A stretch of 64,000 nucleotides of DNA from Cytophagales bacterium. GTDB lineage: Bacteria > Bacteroidota > Bacteroidia > Cytophagales > Flammeovirgaceae. The notes beneath the pieces are model-generated. The model did no database searches, had not been told where the DNA came from, and saw nothing but the letters and a program-made list of their open reading frames with translations. Of the stretch, positions 57,482 through 64,000 are shown one piece after another. Numbering within the stretch: the first letter of the stretch is position 1; each line of letters begins with the position of its first letter. Location of the stretch: contig JANWWC010000005.1 in assembly GCA_025056215.1 (NCBI GenBank), forward strand, positions 147,419 to 211,418. Reading direction: 5' to 3'. A program made the position numbers and the translations under genes.

Positions 57482-57554
57482 GCGGAAGTAGCTCAGTTGG
57501 TAGAGCACAACCTTGCCAAGGTTGGGGTCGCGGGTTCGAGTCTCGTCTTCCGCT
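57482..57554 (+). tRNA. tRNA-Gly(GCC)
   Basis: A 73-base cloverleaf. The acceptor stem is GCGGAAG with CTTCCGC, the D arm has GCTCAGTTGGTAGAGC, the anticodon stem-loop is CAACCTTGCCAAGGTTG with GCC as anticodon, and the T arm has GGGTTCGAGTCTC. CCA is not encoded, so it is added after transcription. It lies between the TonB receptor and the AsmA gene. Confidence 0.96.
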
Positions 57555-57603
57555 CCGCACAGATTCTATAATATTGGCGCTCGAAGGTTTTTGTAAATAA
57601 GGT

Positions 57604-60009
57604 TTATTTTTTAGATCTAAAAATATTCAAGAAGTTCTCTCTTTGGCGCTCTAAAAATAAGACCCATTTATCTTTAATAGCCTCTAAGTCATAAGTGACT
57701 TGTAGATCATCAGTGTTTCCGCTAATTTTAAGAAAAAGGGCTGTTCCTTCGGGCTTTTCCATTATCGCTTGTTTCATGAGTTCTTCCTGATTTCTTTTAA
57801 AAGTGTTGAGCGGAATCTGTAATCGATATTCCATTTGACCTGAAAAAGATTGAGTTCCTGCAACATAGATGCGTCCTATACTCGAATTGATAAACATTCG
57901 TGGAATGTAAATTTTTTGGTTTTCAATGGTAAAGACATTTTCCAATTTTGCAAACCTGACCAAATCGTAATCGCGATTTTTTAGAAATTTGCCTAAAGAA
58001 CGCAAAGGCTTGAATTGGATAAGTTTTCCTTCTCTTATTGCAATATCTGCTATCAAACGTGTTTGTGTAAAATCAGGTTTTCCGTCAGGAGAGAGCCAAA
58101 TATCGGCAGAAATTTTGCCATCAAGTTTTCCATCTAAATTATCAGCGGTGATTTCTTGTTGAGAGAAGTTATTAAACAAAAGAAATAATTCGTGGATATC
58201 GATATTAGATAAGTTGTATTCTCCAATGATGTTGTAGGATTGTGGGGAAATCTTGAGAGTGGCAGTAGCTTCTAAGCTTCCACCTACAGCATTCATTCGA
58301 ATGGGTTGTAAGTGATATTGCGTCGGGCTGATGATTTCTAAGCGCCCTGATACATTTTGCAAGGTATGCTTTCCTGCTATCAACTTGGCAATATCTAATT
58401 TGAGAGTACTGTTTTGCAATCCAAAATGGATTTGAGAAGTATCAGCGTTAGAAGATTTCCATTTCCAATTGTCTAAGTTGCAAACGTTAGATTGAACAGA
58501 TGCATCTATTTCTGCCAAAGCATTTTCTTTAAAAAGCCAGGCAATAAAATTTTTCCATACGAGATTTATTTTTACATCAGACTCCGCTAAAGAAATATGA
58601 GTGCTGTCGAGTTTGAGCGCGTTTGCTTGCAGGAGTGCAACAGCGCGACGTATGGCAAGAGGTTCTGGCATGTGTTGAAGTTTTAAAGAGATGTCTTCTA
58701 AAGCAACTCTACTTGCGGAATTGAAGTTAGGAACACTTGTTCTTTGAGCTAAACCAGCAATATTGCCTTTGAATTGAATGTTTGCATCAATATTGCCTTT
58801 CAATGTTTCTACAGACTCAATAGGATAAAAGTTAATAATTTGTTCGGCATTTAGCTTCGCTTGAAAAACTAAATCTAAAAAAGGATTTTCAAAATTTTCG
58901 ACGTATATTGTACCTTGAAATGGGCTGTTATCCATTTTACCTGACAAATTTTTAATAAAAAGATGAGAAGAGAAAGGAGCGTGAGCTTCTCCGTTTGAAA
59001 ATTCGGCATCAAAAGTAATGTCTTGTAGGCGGGTTTTCATGGTGGCGTGATAGAATGCAGCTTTTTGGCAGCCGAATGTTATTTGAATAGCAGGCATTTG
59101 TTGCTCTGTCCACTTTCCGTAAATTTTCCCATTGAAGTATACTTCTCCTTGTGTTTGGTAGTCAGCAAACGTAGAATTTGCAAGTTGAGGGACGAGCGTA
59201 GCGAGAGTTGCTAAGCTTACTTTTTTTCCAAAAAAATTTAATGCCAAATCAATTTGAGGATCAGTTTTGATTTCTCCTTGTAATCCAAATATAGAACTTC
59301 CTTCTAATACAATTTCTGTTTTTTTTAAAGAGTAATGTTGTTCAGATGGCTTCATTAGAATTTCGCTGTTCAATTCAATAGTTTTATTGCTCAATATACT
59401 TTTTTGAGATTTGCCTATATGCAGAGTAAAGATATCGCCTTTTAACTGAATAAAAATATCCTTTCCATAGCGCAAGCGTGCTGCAAGGTTTTTAGCAAGG
59501 AGCGCATATTTTTCTTTTGATATTCGTTTTTCATACTGAAAATGAATGTTTTTTAGGCGAATTCTTGAAAGGTCGAACTGAATAGGTTGGGAATTTTCTT
59601 TTTTTCCTTTATCGAAAAGGTGATAGTTAGTGTTGCCTTCAGCGTATTCAATAAAGTTTAATTTTCCGTTTTCTGCATACAGTTGTTTGATAACGTATTT
59701 TTTATGGAAGATGTCGTAAAAATCGAAGCTGCAATATAGGTTTTCGATAGAAGCAAGTCGATCTTTAGGCCAATTCGGATTAGAAATAATCGTTACATCG
59801 ATGAGATGTATAGAGATGTTAGGAAAATTTTTATAAAAGTTGATGCTAACTTTTCGAGCCGAAATTTTTCGGTCAAATTGTTCTGAGAGCTGATTTACAA
59901 AAATCTGTATGATTTCATCTTGAAAAAAGAGAGCTAACAATGGCAAAAAAGCAAATGCAGTCAGAATTCCTAAAATCCACAATACAACTTTGCGGGTCTT
60001 TCGGCGCAT
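57604..60009 (-). CDS. AsmA-family envelope protein
   Basis: This 801-residue protein has an N-terminal membrane anchor (about residues 8-28) and a long periplasmic part, matching the AsmA family. AsmA proteins are long beta-taco structures thought to shuttle lipids between the membranes or aid outer-membrane assembly. The N-terminal sequence ISARKVSINFYKNFPNISIHLIDVTI and the C-terminal half with a TADNLDGKLDGKISADIWL-type stretch fit that family. It starts 1 base after the response-regulator stop codon on the same strand, so they are probably co-transcribed. The exact lipid or substrate is not known. Confidence 0.85.
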   Translation of the reverse strand: MRRKTRKVVLWILGILTAFAFLPLLALFFQDEIIQIFVNQLSEQFDRKISARKVSINFYKNFPNISIHLIDVTIISNPNWPKDRLASIENLYCSFDFYDIFHKKYVIKQLYAENGKLNFIEYAEGNTNYHLFDKGKKENSQPIQFDLSRIRLKNIHFQYEKRISKEKYALLAKNLAARLRYGKDIFIQLKGDIFTLHIGKSQKSILSNKTIELNSEILMKPSEQHYSLKKTEIVLEGSSIFGLQGEIKTDPQIDLALNFFGKKVSLATLATLVPQLANSTFADYQTQGEVYFNGKIYGKWTEQQMPAIQITFGCQKAAFYHATMKTRLQDITFDAEFSNGEAHAPFSSHLFIKNLSGKMDNSPFQGTIYVENFENPFLDLVFQAKLNAEQIINFYPIESVETLKGNIDANIQFKGNIAGLAQRTSVPNFNSASRVALEDISLKLQHMPEPLAIRRAVALLQANALKLDSTHISLAESDVKINLVWKNFIAWLFKENALAEIDASVQSNVCNLDNWKWKSSNADTSQIHFGLQNSTLKLDIAKLIAGKHTLQNVSGRLEIISPTQYHLQPIRMNAVGGSLEATATLKISPQSYNIIGEYNLSNIDIHELFLLFNNFSQQEITADNLDGKLDGKISADIWLSPDGKPDFTQTRLIADIAIREGKLIQFKPLRSLGKFLKNRDYDLVRFAKLENVFTIENQKIYIPRMFINSSIGRIYVAGTQSFSGQMEYRLQIPLNTFKRNQEELMKQAIMEKPEGTALFLKISGNTDDLQVTYDLEAIKDKWVLFLERQRENFLNIFRSKK

Positions 60010-60010
60010 T

Positions 60011-61168
60011 TTAATGGTTTCTATATCTTTCTACATCTTTCACAGTAATTTCTCCATCGCACATAATGATAAGGCGCTCTACAACATTGCGCAGTTCTCG
60101 AATGTTGCCAGGCCAAGAGTATTCTTTAAGTTTTTCTTTCGCCTCAGGCGTAATTTTGTAAACAGGCCTTCCATTTTGTTCGGCAAAATCTTGTAAAAAT
60201 TTGTCTACCAATAAGGGAATGTCTTCTTTTCTTTCGTCTAACGCAGGCACACGCAGCACAATGACAGCTAAGCGGTGGTACAAATCTTCTCGGAAGTTTC
60301 CCTTTTTAATTTCTTCTTGGAGGTTTTTATTAGTAGCTGCTAATACACGAACATTTACCTTAATATCTTTGTCGCTTCCTATGCGAGAAATTTTTTGTTC
60401 TTCGAGTACGCGCAATACTTTTGCTTGTGCACTTAAGCTCATATCTCCGATTTCATCTAAGAAAATAGTTCCTCCGTCAGCTTGCTCAAACTTTCCGATG
60501 TGTTGTTTAAAAGCGCCTGTAAAGGATCCTTTTTCATGTCCAAACAATTGGCTTTCAATGAGTTCTGAAGGAATGGCAGCGCAATTCACTTCTACGAACC
60601 GCATGTTAGCGCGATTGCTCAAGCGATGAATTGAACGAGCTACAAGTTCTTTTCCTGCGCCGTTGGGTCCTAAGATAAGAACGCGAGCATCGGTAGAAGC
60701 CACCTTCGCAATATCTTCTTTGAGTCGAAGCATAGCAGGAGTTTCTCCGATAATTTCGTACGATCTATCTACTTTTTTTCGCAAGAGTTTGGTTTCTTGT
60801 ACGAGGTTAGATTTGTCTGTAGCATTTCGAATAGAAATAAGAAGTTTATTGAGGTCTGGCGGTTTTTGGAAAAAGTCAAAAGCTCCTTTTTTGGCAGCTT
60901 GCATCGCCATTTCTAAATTGGCGTGTGCCGAGATCATGATGAACTGCACATCTTTTTGTTGTTCTAACATTTTAGAAAGCAGTTCAATCCCATCCATTTT
61001 GGGGAGTTTGACATCACATAGCACTACATCGTAATCGTTGTTAAGTAGTTTTTCATAGGCTTCTTCACCATCTTTGGCTTCGTCGATAGAGTATTTCTCG
61101 TGAAGAAGAATATCGCGCAAGGCATCGCGAATAGATTTTTCGTCGTCTACAATCAGGATTCTGGGCAT
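60011..61168 (-). CDS. NtrC-type response regulator lacking a C-terminal HTH
   Basis: This 385-residue protein has a receiver domain (about 1-120; phospho-acceptor Asp52 in VVLCDVKLPKMDG) and a sigma-54 AAA+ domain. In that domain are Walker A GPNGAGKE (167-174), the sigma-54 contact loop GSFTGA (214-219) and Walker B GTIFLDEIGD. The sequence ends SWPGNIRELRNVVERLIIMCDGEITVKDVERYRNH, and the usual Fis-type helix-turn-helix domain of about 60 residues is absent. It may therefore act on sigma-54 RNA polymerase from solution or through another DNA-binding protein. It is 14 bases after gatB and 1 base before the AsmA gene. No histidine kinase is adjacent. Confidence 0.88.
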   Translation of the reverse strand: MPRILIVDDEKSIRDALRDILLHEKYSIDEAKDGEEAYEKLLNNDYDVVLCDVKLPKMDGIELLSKMLEQQKDVQFIMISAHANLEMAMQAAKKGAFDFFQKPPDLNKLLISIRNATDKSNLVQETKLLRKKVDRSYEIIGETPAMLRLKEDIAKVASTDARVLILGPNGAGKELVARSIHRLSNRANMRFVEVNCAAIPSELIESQLFGHEKGSFTGAFKQHIGKFEQADGGTIFLDEIGDMSLSAQAKVLRVLEEQKISRIGSDKDIKVNVRVLAATNKNLQEEIKKGNFREDLYHRLAVIVLRVPALDERKEDIPLLVDKFLQDFAEQNGRPVYKITPEAKEKLKEYSWPGNIRELRNVVERLIIMCDGEITVKDVERYRNH

Positions 61169-61182
61169 GATTACTTTAGGTT

Positions 61183-62640
61183 TTAGGCATCTAACATTTC
61201 TTGAATCAGTTTAGTAGCTACTTTAGGATCTACTTTTCCTTTTCCTTTTTTCATCACTTCTCCCATAAATAAGCCAAGGAGATTTTTATTCCCTTTTTTA
61301 TAAGCTTCTACTTTTTCTGCCCAATTTGCTAACACCTCTTCTATGATAGGCTTGATAAATGACGTATCACTCACTTGAATAAGATTCATTTTTTCGGCAA
61401 GTGCTAATGCCGTTGTGTTCGGATTTTCGATAAAAGCTGGAAACAAGCGCTGAGAGCAGATGGCAAAACTTATTTTTCCTTGCTCTACTAATTCGATAAG
61501 TTCGACAATCTGTGATGGTTTTAACGGAAATTCTTTGATTTCCATGGTAAGTTCGTTCAAATAAGACTTTATAGGTCCCATGACCCAGTTGGAAGCAGCT
61601 TTATAGTTTTGTGTGAGCTTACAAATTTCAAGAAAATAAAGAGCAATTTCTTTTTTGTCAGTAAGCACGCCTGCATCGTATTCTGGCAGTCCAAATTCAC
61701 TGGTAAATTTTATGAATAATTCATTCGGAAGGGGGGGCATCATGGCTCGCACTTCTCGAAGATATTCTTCCGTAATGATAATAGGAGGCAAATCTGGTTC
61801 AGGAAAGTAGCGATAATCGTTCAATGCTTCTTTTGTGCGAAGGCTATATGTTTGATTATTAACGGCATCGTACATGCGAGTTTCTGAGGCAATTGTTCCG
61901 CCCTTTTCTATGATTTCAATTTGTCGAAGCATTTCTCGTTCAATAGCACGCTGCACGTTAGTAATAGAGTTCATGTTTTTGACTTCTACTTTTCTGCCAA
62001 GCTCTTTTGAGCCTTTTAGCCGCACAGAAATATTCGCATCGCATCGCAAAGAACCTTCTTCCATGTTTCCGTCGCAGATTTCTAAGTAGCGAACTAAGCG
62101 CCTTATTTCTGTGAGAAACGCGTAGGCTTCCTCTGGATAGCGAATATCAGGTTCCGTGACAATTTCGATAAGAGGAACTCCTGCGCGGTTTAAATCTACG
62201 AGGGTTTCAGTTTCGCCTTCTAGGTGAAGCGATTTTCCAGCGTCTTCTTCCATGTGAATGCGATTGAGCCGGATGCGGGAGCGTCTACCGCTCTTGGTTT
62301 TAATATCTATATATCCTCCTCTACAAATAGGTGTTTTATCTTGTGTAATTTGATAGCCTTTGGGAAGGTCTGGATAAAAATAGTTTTTTCGGTCGTAAAT
62401 GTTGTATTCTGTAATGGAGCAATTGCAAGCCAATCCCATTTTGACAGCATATTCTACCGCTTTGCGATTGGCTTTTGGCAGCGTTCCAGGGTGAGCTAGC
62501 GTGATGACGCTCACATTTGTATTGGGTAGGGCTCCATATTCGTTCGCTTCTGATGAGAATGCTTTGCTTTTAGTGAGCATTTGAGCATGCACCTCCAGAC
62601 CTACTACAAGTTCGTATTTTTCTATAACAGATTTATCCAT
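61183..62640 (-). CDS. gatB: Aspartyl/glutamyl-tRNA amidotransferase subunit B
   Basis: GatB is part of the GatCAB complex that amidates misacylated Glu-tRNA(Gln) and Asp-tRNA(Asn). The sequence has YELVVGLEVHAQMLT at the start, GVPLIEIVTEPDI, GSLRCDANISVR and EVKNMNSI, with the tail domain for tRNA binding at the C-terminus. I place the start at ATG 62638-62640 (485 residues, MDKSVIEKYELVVGLEVH). A longer in-frame ATG at 62670 would add ten non-conserved residues. It lies in a run with mltG upstream and the response regulator downstream. The gatA and gatC genes are not in the window. Confidence 0.94.
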   Translation of the reverse strand: MDKSVIEKYELVVGLEVHAQMLTKSKAFSSEANEYGALPNTNVSVITLAHPGTLPKANRKAVEYAVKMGLACNCSITEYNIYDRKNYFYPDLPKGYQITQDKTPICRGGYIDIKTKSGRRSRIRLNRIHMEEDAGKSLHLEGETETLVDLNRAGVPLIEIVTEPDIRYPEEAYAFLTEIRRLVRYLEICDGNMEEGSLRCDANISVRLKGSKELGRKVEVKNMNSITNVQRAIEREMLRQIEIIEKGGTIASETRMYDAVNNQTYSLRTKEALNDYRYFPEPDLPPIIITEEYLREVRAMMPPLPNELFIKFTSEFGLPEYDAGVLTDKKEIALYFLEICKLTQNYKAASNWVMGPIKSYLNELTMEIKEFPLKPSQIVELIELVEQGKISFAICSQRLFPAFIENPNTTALALAEKMNLIQVSDTSFIKPIIEEVLANWAEKVEAYKKGNKNLLGLFMGEVMKKGKGKVDPKVATKLIQEMLDA

Positions 62641-62696
62641 AAAAAACAAATTTGGTACTGCAATTTGCAAAAATGTACGTCTGTTTGCAAATCTAT

Positions 62697-63731
62697 CTAT
62701 TTGATTCCTTTGCGGTTAAGTGCACTTATATATTTTTGAGCATTTCGGTTATGTTCTTCCAAAGTTTCTGCAAAGTTGTGATAACCCGATAAATCTTCCT
62801 TGGCACAAAAAAATAAATATCGGTGTCGTTCAGCATTTAAAACAGCGTCTATCGAAGAAATCTCAGGAATGTTAATAGGTCCTGGAGGAAGGCCTGTGTG
62901 CTTATAGGTGTTATAAGGAGAGTCAATTTTTTTCATGGAATTTAATACGCGTTTGATACTAAAGTCTCCTTGTGCAAACACTAAAGTAGGATCTGCTTGC
63001 AAAGGCATTTTTTTGTGCAAGCGATTTAAATACACTCCAGCTATGCGAGGCTTTTCGTCATTTTGATTAGTTTCAGCCTGCACAATAGAAGCTAAAATAC
63101 TCACTTGGATGGGCGTAAGACCTAATCCATCCGCTTGAGAACGTCGTTTTTCATTCCAAAAGCGGTCGTATTCTCTTTTCATGCGAGCAAATAGCTCTTC
63201 AGCAGAAGTGTTCCAATATAGGTAATATGTATTAGGAATGAACATGCAAGCAATGGTAAGTGTATCAAAACCTACTTCAGCCACTTTTTGTGGATTAGTG
63301 AGCAGAGCATAAAAATCATCTGGATCTGTCCATAAGTTTTTGCATAATTTTTCAGGGAGTTCTTCTTTTAAGCGAACATTATGAAAAATGACTTTTACGG
63401 GAACTTGTATACCACTTCTCAACAACCTAACTGCTTCTAAATTGTTCATTCCAGCAGTGAGACGATATCTTCCGGGCTTTACGTTTTCTTGATAATCTAG
63501 TACGCGCGAAACAAACATAAAAGATAACACATCGTCAACTAAACGGTATTTTTCAAGAGTATCTTTTACATGAAAGATGGTAGCTCCTGGCGGAATATGG
63601 ATGAACGCTTCTGTATAACCATTATTTACTAAATTTCGACTAAAGAACATCTGATAAAAGTACACACTTGTCGAAACCAAAAAAATGGTGATTCCTATAA
63701 ACAGCGCTGCCTTGAAATTAGCTATTTTCAT
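62697..63731 (-). CDS. mltG: Endolytic transglycosylase MltG
   Basis: MltG cleaves nascent peptidoglycan strands at the inner membrane and may set glycan length. The protein has one N-terminal membrane helix (hydrophobic run after KIANFKAAL) and a YceG-like domain with a LysM-like first part. The active region has the predicted catalytic Glu in ASIVQAETNQNDE and the conserved LPPGPINIPEISSIDAVLN. I favour the start at ATG 63729-63731 (MKIANFKAALFIGI, 344 residues); a longer frame from 63788 adds 19 residues with no homology that I recognise. It heads the mltG-gatB run on the minus strand. Confidence 0.92.
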   Translation of the reverse strand: MKIANFKAALFIGITIFLVSTSVYFYQMFFSRNLVNNGYTEAFIHIPPGATIFHVKDTLEKYRLVDDVLSFMFVSRVLDYQENVKPGRYRLTAGMNNLEAVRLLRSGIQVPVKVIFHNVRLKEELPEKLCKNLWTDPDDFYALLTNPQKVAEVGFDTLTIACMFIPNTYYLYWNTSAEELFARMKREYDRFWNEKRRSQADGLGLTPIQVSILASIVQAETNQNDEKPRIAGVYLNRLHKKMPLQADPTLVFAQGDFSIKRVLNSMKKIDSPYNTYKHTGLPPGPINIPEISSIDAVLNAERHRYLFFCAKEDLSGYHNFAETLEEHNRNAQKYISALNRKGIK

Positions 63732-64000
63732 ACATTTAAGTTTTGACAAAGTTGGGCATTTTTTAAGAAATGATAAAATTCGAAACACCTTTTGAGAAGT
63801 TTAACGATTTATCGACCGAGTTCAAAATGCGTTAGCAAGTTTAACTGTAAAAAAAGGCACTAGTTTAAACTTTATCTGACAGGTTAGGCGTAAAGAATAA
63901 AAAGCGATTTCAATAGCCCTTTGAGCTATCTGAAGTTGAATACCGAAAACTGAGCTCATCAAAACAAGAAGTGGAACTGCTAAAACTAGAACGTTTCCCA
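63732..64000. other. Right-edge region with possible partial frames
   Basis: No complete gene is seen. A plus-strand frame open from 63917 to the edge encodes FELSEVEYRKLSSSK, which looks protein-like. A minus-strand frame open from 64000 to about 63830 is hydrophobic. Both are cut by the window edge and neither has a recognised family, so I make no product call. Confidence 0.3.

Overview
This window is a gene-dense, AT-rich stretch of a Bacteroidota chromosome, most likely from a Cytophagales-like, gliding or type IX-secreting lineage. Four things point there. There is a giant SprA translocon protein and a PorP/SprF protein of the type IX secretion system. There is a Na+-translocating NADH:quinone oxidoreductase. 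A small Bacteroidota-type histone H1-like protein and a SusC-like TonB receptor with an N-terminal carboxypeptidase-regulatory-like domain are present. Several genes also carry promoters of the Bacteroidota type (TTG, 17-20 bases, TAnnTTTG). Species cannot be named from the sequence alone.

Layout. 1-10 kb: end of typA, then dcd and sprA on the minus strand. 10-15 kb: nqrABCDE closed by a terminator, with no nqrF, followed by a J-domain protein. 15-20 kb: thymidine kinase, pyrR-pyrB, PorP/SprF, histone H1-like protein, miaA and truA. 20-27 kb: a minus-strand run gyrB, rsfS, ftsH, POTRA/barrel outer-membrane protein, truA. 27-34 kb: ROK sugar kinase, SPOR-domain protein with rpiB, an isolated sdhB, a conserved unknown protein, a lipoprotein hydrolase and an SLC13 transporter. 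34-37 kb: cobalamin riboswitch controlling metE. 37-42 kb: NhaC antiporter with a hotdog thioesterase, a histidine phosphatase, a 26-residue membrane mini-ORF, RNase P RNA and an orphan RavA-type ATPase. 42-49 kb: Hsp20, a metallophosphatase, dnaA, aguA-nadK and an outer-membrane barrel protein. 49-55 kb: asnB, kdsD, cysM, a 74-residue unknown, and a heavily decayed Gfo/Idh/MocA oxidoreductase pseudogene. 55-64 kb: TonB-dependent receptor, tRNA-Gly(GCC), then a minus-strand run mltG, gatB, response regulator, AsmA-like protein.

How the genes fit together. Most are housekeeping genes for replication, translation, RNA modification, nucleotide and amino-acid synthesis, and the envelope. A sodium economy is visible: Nqr would pump Na+, NhaC exchanges it for protons, and the SLC13 carrier probably uses it for anion uptake. 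Envelope functions are T9SS parts, a BamA/TamA-like barrel, MltG, AsmA, KdsD for Kdo synthesis and a TonB receptor. I saw no prophage, insertion sequence, CRISPR array or defence island. The most notable points are the nqr operon without nqrF, the riboswitch expression platform at metE, a 29-bp dyad across the cysM start, the mini-ORF with its own terminator, and the eroded oxidoreductase.
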